Positions 1 to 8,367 of a stretch of 64,000 nt of DNA are shown here, one piece after another. A model generated the notes under the pieces. The model saw only the letters and a program-made list of their open reading frames with translations, was not told where the DNA came from and made no database searches. Each line of letters starts with the position of its first letter. Position 1 is the first letter of the stretch. The translations under genes and the position numbers were made by a program. The DNA is from Actinomadura terrae (GTDB taxonomy: Bacteria; Actinomycetota; Actinomycetes; Streptosporangiales; Streptosporangiaceae), in the NCBI RefSeq assembly GCF_022751215.1, contig NZ_JAICDG010000003.1, positions 558,001 through 622,000 on the forward strand, written 5' to 3'.

Positions 1-635
1 AGCGCCGCGTCGACGACGGCGGCGTCGTCCAGCCACATGTACCCGGGGATGTCGGTCACGTCCATCCGGGCGCGCTCGTGGAACTCGGTGCGCACGAACC
101 CCGGGCACAGCGCCATGACGTGGACCCGGCCGCGCGACCGTCCCGCCATGTCGGCGGCGACGCCCTCGCTGAAGTGCACCACCCACGCCTTGGACGCCCC
201 GTAGGTGCTCCGCACCCCGAACGCGGCGACGGACGCGACGTTGACGACGCCGCCGCGCCCCCGGTCGAGCATGCCGGGCACCGCCGCGTGGGTGAGGCGC
301 AGGACGGCCTCGCAGTGCACCCGCAGCATGGCCAGCTCCGCGTCCAGCGGCACGTCGGGGAACACGTTCCCGTGCCCGAACCCGGCGTTGTTGACGAGCA
401 GGTCGACGCCGTCGCGGACGCGCTCCTGCGCGGCGGCCAGCCCTTGCCCGGTGGACAGGTCGGCGGGCAGCGCCTCGGTGTCCACCTGGTACCGCTCGCC
501 GAGGTCGGCGGCGGCCCGTTCGAGGCGCCCGGCGTCGCGGGCGAGCAGGACCAGGTCGAACCCGTCGGCGGCGAGGCGGCGCGCGAACGCGGCGCCGAGC
601 CCGGCGGTCGCTCCCGTGATGAAGGCGGTCGGCAT
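1..635 (-). CDS. SDR family NAD(P)-dependent oxidoreductase (3' end cut by window edge)
   Basis: Classical short-chain dehydrogenase/reductase. The start is the ATG read from base 635, and 211 residues are visible before the left edge. The N-terminal Rossmann glycine motif TGATAGLG (residues 7-14), the NNAG motif (82-85) and the catalytic set Ser135, Tyr145, Lys149 (YGASK) are all present, so it should be an active NAD(P)H-dependent carbonyl/alcohol oxidoreductase. The substrate cannot be told from sequence. It lies 41 bases downstream of the LuxR-type regulator on the same strand and may be co-transcribed with it. The missing C-terminus is roughly 40-60 residues by comparison with usual family length. 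Confidence 0.9.
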   Translation of the reverse strand, partial: MPTAFITGATAGLGAAFARRLAADGFDLVLLARDAGRLERAAADLGERYQVDTEALPADLSTGQGLAAAQERVRDGVDLLVNNAGFGHGNVFPDVPLDAELAMLRVHCEAVLRLTHAAVPGMLDRGRGGVVNVASVAAFGVRSTYGASKAWVVHFSEGVAADMAGRSRGRVHVMALCPGFVRTEFHERARMDVTDIPGYMWLDDAAVVDAA

Positions 636-676
636 GCCCCGAGCCTACGGCCCCGGGCCCGCGGCGCCGGCGGGGA

Positions 677-1351
677 TCAGCCGAGCAGGCCGAGGTCCCG
701 CGCGCGAAGACCGGCCTGGAAGCGGGAGTCGGCGTCGAGCAGGACGAGGATCTCGGCGACGCGGCGCCGGTAGGTGCGCAGCGACAGGCCGAGCCGGCGC
801 GCGGCGGCCTCGTCCTTCAGGCCGCCCGCGAGCAGGCGCAGGATCGTGCGGCTCTGCTCGCCCAGCGCGGGCGGGCGCGAGCGGCGGTGGTCGGCGAGCG
901 CGGCGGCCGTCTCCCAGGCCGCCTCGAACAGCGCGAGCACGCCGTCCACCACGCCCGGCGACCGGACGACGGTGTACTCGCGCACCCCCGCCACCGGCGG
1001 CCCGGCGAGGATCGCGACCCGCCGGTCGACGACGATCGTCTCGCGCGGCAGCGGCGCCGCGCAGATCCGGATCTCGGGGCCGCGCGCGGCCAGCTCCAGC
1101 AGCTTCCGCTCGGACTCCTCGTCCGCGAGCGCCGCCGGGGCGTAGAGCTTGCGGGCGCGCACGGCGGTCGGGGCGGGCGGCTCCCGCCGCCACCGCGCGA
1201 CGATCTCCTCGTGGACGCCCGGCAGCGCCCAGGTGCACAGGTCGTGCGCCGCGCAGAGGAACTCCTCCCGCGCGGCGAACAGCCGTCCGGCGCGCGCGGC
1301 GAGCTCCGCCTCGCCGCGCAGGACGACGTTGCGGTCCAGATCGACGCTCAT
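677..1351 (-). CDS. HTH transcriptional regulator, LuxR-type C-terminal domain
   Basis: A 224-residue regulator. The C-terminal ~60 residues (from about 165, beginning LGEQSRTILRLLAGG) have the spacing of a LuxR/GerE-type helix-turn-helix, including the run AAARRLGLSLRTYRRRV. The N-terminal ~150 residues resemble the TrmB-like regulatory module often fused to such HTH domains in actinomycetes; no response-regulator receiver motif is visible. I chose the ATG at 1351 (MSVDLDRN) over the upstream extension, which has shadow-like composition. It is divergent from the aldo/keto reductase with an 18-base inverted repeat between them, so that gene is its likely target. The ligand is unknown. Confidence 0.8.
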   Translation of the reverse strand: MSVDLDRNVVLRGEAELAARAGRLFAAREEFLCAAHDLCTWALPGVHEEIVARWRREPPAPTAVRARKLYAPAALADEESERKLLELAARGPEIRICAAPLPRETIVVDRRVAILAGPPVAGVREYTVVRSPGVVDGVLALFEAAWETAAALADHRRSRPPALGEQSRTILRLLAGGLKDEAAARRLGLSLRTYRRRVAEILVLLDADSRFQAGLRARDLGLLG

Positions 1352-1387
1352 CGCGTCCAGTCTGCCACCGGGGTCAGGTCGCCGGAA

Positions 1388-1405
1388 CTGGCAGCAAGTT
1401 GCCAG
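1388..1405. promoter_or_regulatory. Inverted repeat between LuxR-type regulator and aldo/keto reductase
   Basis: The sequence CTGGCA-gcaagt-TGCCAG is a perfect 6-base inverted repeat with a 6-base spacer in the 94-base divergent intergenic region. Position and symmetry suit a dimeric operator controlling both genes. No experimental support; the assignment to the adjacent regulator is inference. Confidence 0.45.
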
Positions 1406-1445
1406 CCGTTCGCCGCCGCGCGGGCCCGGCGGCACAGTGGGGCGC

Positions 1446-2312
1446 ATGACGAAGATCGTTGATGACCGGCACCTCGACCTGGGCGGCGACCTGCGGATCT
1501 CCCGGCTGGGCTTCGGCGCGATGCGGCTGCCCGCGTCCACTCTCGACGCGCCCGCCAACGACCGGGGGACGGCCCTCGCCGTCCTGCGCCGGGCGGTCGA
1601 GCTGGGCGCGAACCACATCGACACCGCCGCGTTCTACTACCGGCACGGGCTCGCCGCGAACGAGCTGATCCGCGAGGCGCTGGGCCCCTACCCGTCCGAC
1701 CTGGTGATCGCGACGAAGGTCGGGCCGTACCGGGGCCCGGACGCCCCGACGCCCACCGGCCAGCTCCCCGCCTCGGGCCTGCGCGCGGAGGTGGAGCGCA
1801 ACCTGCGCGAGCTGGGCCTCGACCGCCTCGACCTGGTGTACCTGCGTCCCGGCGGCATGGAGGCTCCGGCGGACGAGCCGATCGGCGAGCGCTTCGCCGT
1901 GCTGGCCGCGCTCCGCGAGGAGGGCCTCGTCCGGCACCTCGGGCTGAGCCACGTGAGCACGGCGCAGCTCGCGGAGGCGCGGGCGATCGCGCCGGTCGCC
2001 GCCGTCCAGAACCGGTTCGACGTGACGCGCCCCGACGACGCGGAGATGCTCGCGGTCTGCGAGCGGGAGGGCATCGCCTACGCGCCCTACTTTCCGCTCG
2101 GCGGCTTCGGCGTCCCCGACGACGCGCGGGTCCGGGCCGTCGCCGCGCGGCACGGCGCCACGGCGGCGCAGGTGCTGCTCGCCGGGCTGCTCGCGCTGTC
2201 CCCGGTCCTGCTGGCGATCCCCGGCACCGGCTCCCTCGCCCACCTGGAGGAGAACATGGCCGCCGCCGGGCTGCGCCTCACCGGGGACGACCTCGCCGAA
2301 CTCCGCGGTTGA
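1446..2312 (+). CDS. Aldo/keto reductase family oxidoreductase
   Basis: A 288-residue TIM-barrel aldo/keto reductase. It keeps the catalytic Asp59 and Tyr64 (DTAAFY) and Lys91 (ATK), but the usual catalytic His of the fourth strand is replaced by Arg134 (LVYLRPGG). This His-to-Arg variant occurs in some actinobacterial family members and may change catalysis or substrate. The C-terminal phosphate-binding region (AIPGTGSLAHLEENM) is intact, so NADPH binding is expected. The start is the ATG at 1446; the longer open frame upstream runs antisense through the regulator. It is transcribed divergently from the LuxR-type regulator. Confidence 0.88.
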   Translation: MTKIVDDRHLDLGGDLRISRLGFGAMRLPASTLDAPANDRGTALAVLRRAVELGANHIDTAAFYYRHGLAANELIREALGPYPSDLVIATKVGPYRGPDAPTPTGQLPASGLRAEVERNLRELGLDRLDLVYLRPGGMEAPADEPIGERFAVLAALREEGLVRHLGLSHVSTAQLAEARAIAPVAAVQNRFDVTRPDDAEMLAVCEREGIAYAPYFPLGGFGVPDDARVRAVAARHGATAAQVLLAGLLALSPVLLAIPGTGSLAHLEENMAAAGLRLTGDDLAELRG

Positions 2313-2396
2313 CGCCGATCGGGCGGGGTGCGGGGCCGCGGGCCGTCCCGACGCTCTAGCCTGATCCCCGGACACGTCAGGGGGAACGGGGTAGGG

Positions 2397-2954
2397 ATGT
2401 CGACGACGCGGCTGCTGGTCCTCGGCGGGGTTCGGCGGTTCGGGCGCGCGCACGGCTACGAGGTGCGGCGCGAGCTGATGTCATGGGGCTCGGACGAGTG
2501 GGCCCACGTGAACCCCGGTTCGATCTACCACGCGCTCAGGCAGCTCGCCAAGGAGGGGCTGCTGCGCGCCCACGACGTCGAGGAGAGCGACGCCGGGCCC
2601 CCGCACACCGACTACGAGATCACCGAGGAGGGCCGGGCGGAGTTCCTGCGGCTGCTGCGCTGCGCGATCGCCACCGTGGACGTCCGGCACCCGGAGATGC
2701 TCACCGCCGGGCTCGGGTTCCTGACCGAGCTGACCCGCGCCGAGGCCCTCCGCCTGCTCCGGGAGCGGCTGGAGGGCCTGGCGGCCTGGCGCGCGTCGAT
2801 CGTCCCGCTGCTGGACGAGCAGGACCCCGCCGACCACCTGCGCGAGCTGCTCGGCTGGTGGGTCCACTCCGCCGAGTCCGCCACCACGTGGACGCAGGGC
2901 CTCATCGAACGCCTGGAGGCGGGCGCCTACCGGATGGCCGAGGACCCGCGCTGA
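2397..2954 (+). CDS. PadR family transcriptional regulator
   Basis: A 185-residue PadR-type repressor. It has an N-terminal winged helix (about residues 1-85), including GSIYHALRQLAKEGLL for the recognition helix and wing region, and a helical C-terminal dimerisation part rich in Arg/Glu/Leu. The start at ATG 2397 is preceded by a purine-rich stretch; TAGCCT at 2357-2362 could be a -10 element. PadR repressors usually control neighbouring transport or stress genes. The neighbours here are the aldo/keto reductase upstream and the convergent APC permease, and neither is an obvious target. Confidence 0.85.
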   Translation: MSTTRLLVLGGVRRFGRAHGYEVRRELMSWGSDEWAHVNPGSIYHALRQLAKEGLLRAHDVEESDAGPPHTDYEITEEGRAEFLRLLRCAIATVDVRHPEMLTAGLGFLTELTRAEALRLLRERLEGLAAWRASIVPLLDEQDPADHLRELLGWWVHSAESATTWTQGLIERLEAGAYRMAEDPR

Positions 2955-2959
2955 GGCAA

Positions 2960-2996
2960 GGCGGCCCGGCCCGATCGTGAGCCGGACCGGGCCGCC
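2960..2996. terminator. Bidirectional terminator-like hairpin between convergent genes
   Basis: GGCGGCCCGG (2960-2969) pairs perfectly with CCGGGCCGCC (2987-2996). The stem is 10 bases, strongly GC, and sits between the stops of the PadR gene and the convergent permease gene. There is no clear T-tract on either side, as is common in high-GC actinomycetes. Confidence 0.65.
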
Positions 2997-3001
2997 CTAC
3001 G

Positions 3002-4423
3002 TCAGTCGTCGGCAGGCTCCTCCTCGGCCGCGTCCTGGAGGTGCCAGCCGCCGCGGCGGCGCAGCACGAGCGCGAAGTAGGCGCACGCGGCGGCGATCAC
3101 GCCGAGCGCGACGAACAGGCTCGGGCGGCCGACCTCCGGGTCCTTGGCGTTCTGGTAGATCACGTAGACCAGCGCGAGGAGCGCGGCGACCGGCGCGACC
3201 GGGAACCAGGGCATCCGGTAGCCCGCGTGGGCGGTGGTCCCGTTCCGGCGTCCGGCGATCACGGCCAGGCACAGCGCGCCGTACACGAAGACCAGCGACG
3301 TCCCGGTGACGACCAGGAGGAACTTCTCCTCCAGGAAGCACGCGGCGGCGCTGAGGACCCCGCCGATGATCGTGGCGATCCAGGGCGTGCCGAACCGGGG
3401 GTGCAGCGTGGTCAGCGCCCTGTCGACGCGCGGCGACCAGGTGCCGTCCCGGCCCGAGCTGAAGATCAGCCGGGCGGTGAGCAGCATGATCGCGATCACC
3501 GCGTTCAGGATCGCGAGCGCGATCGCGAGGCTGATCACCTTGTTGAGCGTCGCGCCGCCGCGCTCGGTGATGAAGTACTCCATCATCGAGTCCGAGTGCA
3601 GCAGCGTGTCCAGGTCGGGCGCGCCGAGCAGGACGGCGGTGACCGGGATCAGCTCGGCCGCGACCGTGATGCCGAGGGCCCACAGGATCGTCCGGGCGAT
3701 GGCCTTCTGCGCGTTGTGGGTCTCCTCGCCGAAGTACACCGCGGAGCCGTAGCCGTTGTAGGCGAAGATCGCGACGGCGGTAGCGGCGGCGATCAGCCCG
3801 GCGGACGCGGCGGTCACCCCCGAGCCGTCGGCCGCCACGACCGGATGCGCGATCAGGTCGGTGAACGGCCGCTCGACGTGCAGGAACCCGAGCGCCGACA
3901 GGACGAGCAGCGCGATCATCTCGATCGCCAGGAAGATCCCGGTGACCACCGCGTTGACCTTGATGTCGAAGATCGCGATGACGGTCGCGGCGGCGACCGT
4001 GACCGCCGCGACGACCGGCCCGTTCAGCCCGTCGACGACCACGCCCAGGTAGGTGCCGACGCCGAGCGCGATCACGGCCAGGATCAGGAGCTGGGTGATG
4101 AGGATCAGGCCGAGCACGACGAACCCGGGCATCCGCCCGAGCGTGCGCCCGACGATCGCGTACTCGCCGCCCGTCAGCGGATACGCCGAGGACAGCTCGG
4201 CGTAGACGAACGCCATGAAGATGCCGACGACGCCCGCGGCGGCGAAGGTCAGGAAGGCGCCGGTGCCCGCCTGGGTGATCACCCCCGGCGCGATGATGAA
4301 GACCGACGACGCGGGCGTGACCGCGGACAGGACGATGAGCAGCGCGCCGACCGTCCGCAGGCCGCGGTGCAGCGCTGGGGGGCGGTCGGCGGTGGCCGGT
4401 GGACGGACCTCAGGAGCGGCCAT
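3002..4423 (-). CDS. APC superfamily amino acid permease
   Basis: A 473-residue inner-membrane transporter with about 12 hydrophobic segments. The N-terminal half carries the APC-type consensus region YPLTGGEYAIVGRTLGRMPG and the early segment with PASSVFIIAPG. The start is the ATG at 4423, preceded by GGAGGTG at good spacing. It probably imports an amino acid or amine by proton symport. It is divergent from a TetR regulator, itself followed by a DmpA-type aminopeptidase. A 25-base palindrome lies in the shared promoter region, so uptake and peptide/amide hydrolysis may be co-regulated. Substrate not determinable. Confidence 0.88.
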   Translation of the reverse strand: MAAPEVRPPATADRPPALHRGLRTVGALLIVLSAVTPASSVFIIAPGVITQAGTGAFLTFAAAGVVGIFMAFVYAELSSAYPLTGGEYAIVGRTLGRMPGFVVLGLILITQLLILAVIALGVGTYLGVVVDGLNGPVVAAVTVAAATVIAIFDIKVNAVVTGIFLAIEMIALLVLSALGFLHVERPFTDLIAHPVVAADGSGVTAASAGLIAAATAVAIFAYNGYGSAVYFGEETHNAQKAIARTILWALGITVAAELIPVTAVLLGAPDLDTLLHSDSMMEYFITERGGATLNKVISLAIALAILNAVIAIMLLTARLIFSSGRDGTWSPRVDRALTTLHPRFGTPWIATIIGGVLSAAACFLEEKFLLVVTGTSLVFVYGALCLAVIAGRRNGTTAHAGYRMPWFPVAPVAALLALVYVIYQNAKDPEVGRPSLFVALGVIAAACAYFALVLRRRGGWHLQDAAEEEPADD

Positions 4424-4542
4424 CAGGGCACCTCCGCGTTGAAAATTCCTTGAACGAGTATCAAAGAACACCGGGCGCCCAGGTCAATACGGGTGCCGGT
4501 AACGTCTTGGTCTCGTCTTTCTCGCGTCGATGCCTGACTTGC

Positions 4543-4567
4543 ATTGTCTGAAAGATCTTCAGAGAAT
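4543..4567. promoter_or_regulatory. 25-base near-perfect palindrome, probable TetR operator
   Basis: ATTgtCTGAA-agatc-TTCAGagAAT has 10-base arms matching at 9 of 10 positions. It lies at the 5' end of the TetR gene and about 120 bases from the divergent permease start. It overlaps the ATG at 4566, which favours the next ATG at 4575 as the translation start. Size and symmetry fit a TetR operator; autoregulation is inferred. Confidence 0.6.
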
Positions 4568-4574
4568 GTCGGGC

Positions 4575-5303
4575 ATGGCGAGACCCAGCAGGGCCCACGA
4601 ACGGCGAGCCGACCTCGTCGCCGCCGCCCGCCGCGCCGTCGTCGGACGCGGCGTGCTCGACCTCCGGCTGCGCGACGTGGCCGAGGAGGCGGAGATGTCG
4701 TCCGGCTCCGTCCTGTACTACTTCCCGACGCTGGACGACCTGCTGCGCGAGGTGCAGCGCGAGGCCGTCGAGCGGTTCTGCGCCGGGCGCGAGGAGGCCG
4801 TGCGCGGCGAGCCCGACCCGCTGCGGCGGCTGGCGGCGATGGTCCGCAGCGGCCTGCCGACCGGCCCCGGCGACGAGCTGTGCGTGCTGCTGTACGAGCT
4901 CGGCACCATCGCCCGCCGGGACGTCTCCTACGCCGCCGAGCACATCCGGCTCTACGAGCGGCAGGTCGGCATCTACGCCGGCATCCTCGACACCGGCGCC
5001 GCCACCGGCGCGTTCACGCTGACCCGCGACGCCTCGACGATCGCCCGCAACCTCGTCGCGCTGGAGGACGGGTACGGCCTGCACATCGTCATGGCCGCGC
5101 CGACGCTCGACGCCGCCCGCGCCGCGCGGCTGCTGCTCGCCGCCGCCGCCGACGCCACCGGCCTCACCCTCGAAGCCCTCGAATCCGCCGCGCCCGCCGC
5201 ACCCCCCGAAACCGCCGCACCCGCCGTACCCCGCGAAGCCGCCGCGCCTCCGCGAGGGGCCGTGCCCCCGCAAGCCCGCCATGACCCGGAAGGGGACCGA
5301 TGA
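4575..5303 (+). CDS. TetR/AcrR family transcriptional regulator
   Basis: The N-terminal HTH is clear: RADLVAAARRAVV, then LRDVAEEAEMSSGSVLYYF with the typical TetR recognition helix and YYFP end. The remaining ~150 residues form the helical ligand-binding domain, and the last ~35 residues are a low-complexity Ala/Pro tail. In-frame ATGs lie at 4530, 4566 and 4575; I prefer 4575 (MARPSRAH) because the palindromic operator covers 4566. Its stop overlaps the aminopeptidase ATG by 4 bases (ATGA), so the two are translationally coupled. It probably represses itself, the aminopeptidase and the divergent permease. Confidence 0.85.
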   Translation: MARPSRAHERRADLVAAARRAVVGRGVLDLRLRDVAEEAEMSSGSVLYYFPTLDDLLREVQREAVERFCAGREEAVRGEPDPLRRLAAMVRSGLPTGPGDELCVLLYELGTIARRDVSYAAEHIRLYERQVGIYAGILDTGAATGAFTLTRDASTIARNLVALEDGYGLHIVMAAPTLDAARAARLLLAAAADATGLTLEALESAAPAAPPETAAPAVPREAAAPPRGAVPPQARHDPEGDR

Positions 5304-6409
5304 CCCGCGCCCGCCAGTTCGGCCTGCCGCTGCCCGGCCTGCCAGGGCCGCACAACGCGATCACCGACGTCCCCGGCGTCGAGGTCGGCTACACCACCCT
5401 GACCAGCGGCGACGGCCCGCTCCGCCGGGGCGAGGGCCCGGTCCGTACGGGGGTGACCGCGCTGCTGCCGCGCGGCCGGACGGGGTTCGCCGACCCGTGC
5501 GCCGCCGGCATCCACGCCCTCAACGGCAACGGCGAGATGACCGGCTCGCACTGGATCGCCGAGACCGGCGCGCTGACGCTGCCCGTGCTGATCACCAACA
5601 CGCACGCGGTCGGCGCGTGCCACCGCGGCGCGATCGACTGGGCGCTGCGCGAGCGCCCCGACGCCCGCGAGTGGATGCTGCCCGTGGTCGCCGAGACCTG
5701 GGACGGCTACCTCAACGACATCGGCGGCGACCACGTCCGCCCCGAGCACGCGGTCGCGGCGATCGACGCGGCGCGCGGCGGCCCGGTCGAGGAGGGCTCG
5801 GTCGGCGGCGGGACCGGCATGAACTGCTACGGCTTCAAGGGCGGCAGCGGCACGTCCTCGCGGGTCGTGGAGCACGGTTCCGACTCCTACAACGTCGGGG
5901 TGTTCGTCCAGGCCAACTTCGGGTCCCGCGCGCAGCTCAGCGTCTGCGGGGTCCCGGTCGGCGCCGACCTCGCCGGCGACAACCCGATGGAGGACACCGA
6001 CTGGCTCGGGCTCGCCGGCGCGGGCTCGGTGATCGTGGTCGTCGGCACCGACGCGCCGCTGCTGCCCGGCCAGTGCGCCGCGCTCGCCCGCCGCGTCCCG
6101 CTCGGCCTCGCCCGGACGGGCACCTACGGGCAGCACTCGTCCGGCGACGTGTTCCTGGCCTTCTCCAACGCCAACCCGGGCGCGATCAGCGGCGGGTTCC
6201 CGGTGGGGGAGCCGGGCTACGACGCGCTCCGGTTCGTCCCGTGGAACCGCATCGACCCGTTCTACGAGGCGGTCGTGCAGGCGGTCGAGGAGGCCGTGCT
6301 GAACGTGCTGCTGTCGGCCCGCACCATGGTCGGACGGGACGGGCACCGCTCCCCGGCCCTCCCGCACGACAGGCTGAAGGAGCTGCTCGCCGCCCGCGGC
6401 GTGCTCTGA
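5300..6409 (+). CDS. P1/DmpA-type N-terminal-nucleophile aminopeptidase (S58 family)
   Basis: A 369-residue self-processing aminopeptidase of the DmpA/BapA type. Family features are the N-terminal GPHNAITDVPGVEVG, the GGGTGMNCYGFKGG core (about 169-182) and the ATDAPLLP-like segment (249-255). The predicted autocleavage and nucleophile site is Ser281 in HSSGDVFLAF; cutting there would give a ~30 kDa alpha and ~9-10 kDa beta chain, as in known members. Residue 280, before the nucleophile, is Ser rather than the Gly of DmpA. Members release N-terminal D- or L-residues or beta-amino acids from peptides and amides; specificity here is open. It is coupled to the TetR gene and faces an APC permease operon. 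Confidence 0.88.
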   Translation: MTRARQFGLPLPGLPGPHNAITDVPGVEVGYTTLTSGDGPLRRGEGPVRTGVTALLPRGRTGFADPCAAGIHALNGNGEMTGSHWIAETGALTLPVLITNTHAVGACHRGAIDWALRERPDAREWMLPVVAETWDGYLNDIGGDHVRPEHAVAAIDAARGGPVEEGSVGGGTGMNCYGFKGGSGTSSRVVEHGSDSYNVGVFVQANFGSRAQLSVCGVPVGADLAGDNPMEDTDWLGLAGAGSVIVVVGTDAPLLPGQCAALARRVPLGLARTGTYGQHSSGDVFLAFSNANPGAISGGFPVGEPGYDALRFVPWNRIDPFYEAVVQAVEEAVLNVLLSARTMVGRDGHRSPALPHDRLKELLAARGVL

Positions 6410-6420
6410 CCGGCGGTCAG
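6406..6420. other. Short palindrome spanning two convergent stop codons
   Basis: CTGACC-ggc-GGTCAG is a perfect 6-base stem with a 3-base loop that contains the stop codons of both the aminopeptidase and the convergent lipid kinase, which are only 7 bases apart. It might help 3'-end formation but is too short to call a terminator. Confidence 0.3.
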
Positions 6421-7394
6421 GTGTCGTGGAAGGTGCGGGGGACGATCACCCGCAGGGCGTTGCCGCGGAGCCGGATCGTGACCGGGGTCCGGCCGCGGAT
6501 CTCGCCGTCCACGTCCACGCGCAGCGGCGGGTCGGTCTCGATCTCCACGTGCGCGGTGGTGAGGAACGCGTCCTCCTCCAGCGACCGCCACGGCCCGGTC
6601 AGCACGTGCCGGGCGGTCGCCGACGCCAGCCGCAGCCGCCGCCCGTCGCCCAGCCGGTAGACGGCGAGGAGGCGGTCGTCGGGGCTGGCGTCGCGGGCGA
6701 TGCGCTGCCCGCTGTGGTGCGCGCCGTTGGCCACGTTGAGCTGGTGCGTCACGAGCTCGCGGGTCTCGCCGTCGATCGTGACACGGGCGGTGAACGCCGG
6801 GTGCCGGGGGAGCAGCCGCGCCGCCGTCAGCGCGTAGGCGGGACGGCCGATGAGCCGCTTCAGCGTGTGCGGGACGCTCCCCGCGACGTCCACCGACAGC
6901 CCGAGGCTGACCATGTTCGCGAAGATGTGCTCGCGGTCCTCCCCGCCCCGCCGGTCGCCGGTGCTCTCGAACCAGCCGACGTCCACGTCCGCGACCTTGC
7001 CGCCGCCCGGTCCGGCGAGGGCGAGGGTGCGCACGGCGCCGGGCAGGTCCAGCGGCATCTCCAGGCTCCGCGCGAAGTTGTTGGTGGTGCCGAGCGGCAG
7101 CACGCCGAGCGCGACGTCGCGGTGCGCGAGGTGCCCGACGGCCTCGGCGACCGTGCCGTCCCCGCCGCCGACGACGACCAGGTCCGGCTCCAGTTCGAGG
7201 ACGCCGGTGAACAGCTCGCGCAGCCGGGACGGGTCGGTCACCGGCAGCACCCGGACGAACTCCACCCCGGCCTCGCGCAGCAGCCGCCGCGCCGCGCCGT
7301 AGAGCCGGCGGCCCCGCCGCGAACGGGCGTTCACCACCAGGACGGCGCGGCCGCCGTCCCGGATCGCCGCATCCAGCTCCGCCTTGGTCCGCAT
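6417..7394 (-). CDS. Diacylglycerol kinase family lipid kinase
   Basis: A 325-residue DagK/YegS-type kinase. The N-terminal catalytic domain has the nucleotide-binding motif VVGGGDGTVAEA and the following LGVLPLGTTNNFARSL segment; the C-terminal beta-sandwich domain follows, ending in a VDGEI region. It should phosphorylate diacylglycerol or a related lipid/sphingoid alcohol using ATP on the cytoplasmic face of the membrane. The start is the ATG at 7394; the longer open frame upstream is antisense to the amidohydrolase. It is divergent from the amidohydrolase with a 72-base gap, and no shared operator was seen. Confidence 0.88.
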   Translation of the reverse strand: MRTKAELDAAIRDGGRAVLVVNARSRRGRRLYGAARRLLREAGVEFVRVLPVTDPSRLRELFTGVLELEPDLVVVGGGDGTVAEAVGHLAHRDVALGVLPLGTTNNFARSLEMPLDLPGAVRTLALAGPGGGKVADVDVGWFESTGDRRGGEDREHIFANMVSLGLSVDVAGSVPHTLKRLIGRPAYALTAARLLPRHPAFTARVTIDGETRELVTHQLNVANGAHHSGQRIARDASPDDRLLAVYRLGDGRRLRLASATARHVLTGPWRSLEEDAFLTTAHVEIETDPPLRVDVDGEIRGRTPVTIRLRGNALRVIVPRTFHDT

Positions 7395-7453
7395 CGCCGC
7401 CACCCTACCCGCCGGTCCGCCCGCTCTCGCGGCCGCGCGGGCCGAAGATCGCC

Positions 7454-7459
7454 TAGAGT
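7454..7459 (+). promoter_or_regulatory. -10 hexamer of a probable leaderless promoter
   Basis: TAGAGT ends 7 bases before the GTG at 7467, placing the transcription start at or next to the start codon. No Shine-Dalgarno is visible. Inference from spacing only. Confidence 0.4.
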
Positions 7460-7466
7460 CGGGGAC

Positions 7467-8348
7467 GTGGTAGAACCGCGTTCTGATTCGGCCGTGCCCG
7501 CGTTCTGGCGGGGCCTCGGTCTCCCCGGCCTCTTCGACGTCCACGTCCACTTCATGCCGCAGCGGCTGATGAGCGCGGTCTGGGCGTACTTCGACGACGC
7601 GGGCCCGCTGATCGGCGCCGAGTGGCCGATCCACTACCGCGACCCCGAGGACGAGCGGATCGCGACCCTGCGCGGCCTCGGCGTGCGCGCGTTCACCTCA
7701 CTGCTCTACGCGCACCGCCCCGGCATGGCCGAGTCGCTGAACGAGTGGGCCGCCGACTTCGCCGCCCGCGTCCCCGAATGCGTCCAGTCGGCGACGTTCC
7801 ACCCCGAACCCGGCGTCGCCGCCTACGTGCGCCGCGCCTTGGACGCGGGCGCCCGCGTCTTCAAGGTCCACCTCCAGGTCGGCGGGTTCGATCCCCGCGC
7901 CCCCGAACTCGACGAGGTGTGGGGCACGCTCGCCGAGGCCGGGACGCCCGCGGTCGTCCACGCCGGGTCGGGGCCCGTCGCCAACGGCTTCACCGGCCCG
8001 GGGCCGTTCGGCGACGTCCTCGCCCGCCATCCGAGCCTCACCGCCGTCATCGCCCACATGGGCGCGCCCGAGTACGAGGGGTTCTTCGACCTGGCCGACC
8101 GCTACCCGCGCGTCCACCTGGACACGACGATGACGTTCACCGGCTTCGCCGAGATGGGAGCGTTCCCGGCCGCGCTGCTGCCCCGGCTGCGCGACCTCGG
8201 CCTCGCGGGCCGGGTGCTGCTCGGCACCGACTTCCCCAACATCCCCTACGCCTACGCCCACCAGCTGGAGTCCCTGGCCGCCCTCGACCTCGGCGACGAC
8301 TGGCTGCGCGCCGTCTGCCACGACTCCGCCGCCGCCCTGTTCGCCTGA
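7467..8348 (+). CDS. Metal-dependent amidohydrolase (amidohydrolase-2 type)
   Basis: A 293-residue TIM-barrel hydrolase. The N-terminal metal motif is HVH at residues 25-27 (DVHVHFMP). Further metal-ligand candidates are His in VVHAGSG and IAHMGAPEY, and the late Asp in LGTDFPNIPY. This pattern fits the amidohydrolase-2 family (gamma-resorcylate / ACMS decarboxylase-like enzymes and lactonases); it acts on C-C or C-N/O bonds of small carboxylates, substrate unknown. I chose the GTG at 7467 because it directly follows a promoter-like hexamer and begins the homologous region; the frame upstream is antisense to the kinase. It is convergent with the efflux gene. Confidence 0.85.
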   Translation: MVEPRSDSAVPAFWRGLGLPGLFDVHVHFMPQRLMSAVWAYFDDAGPLIGAEWPIHYRDPEDERIATLRGLGVRAFTSLLYAHRPGMAESLNEWAADFAARVPECVQSATFHPEPGVAAYVRRALDAGARVFKVHLQVGGFDPRAPELDEVWGTLAEAGTPAVVHAGSGPVANGFTGPGPFGDVLARHPSLTAVIAHMGAPEYEGFFDLADRYPRVHLDTTMTFTGFAEMGAFPAALLPRLRDLGLAGRVLLGTDFPNIPYAYAHQLESLAALDLGDDWLRAVCHDSAAALFA

Positions 8349-8367
8349 CGGTTTCGCCTGACGCGGC

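Noticed and set aside
645..1238. Second minus-strand frame within the LuxR-type regulator
   Set aside because: Overlaps the regulator in another frame and lacks any HTH pattern.
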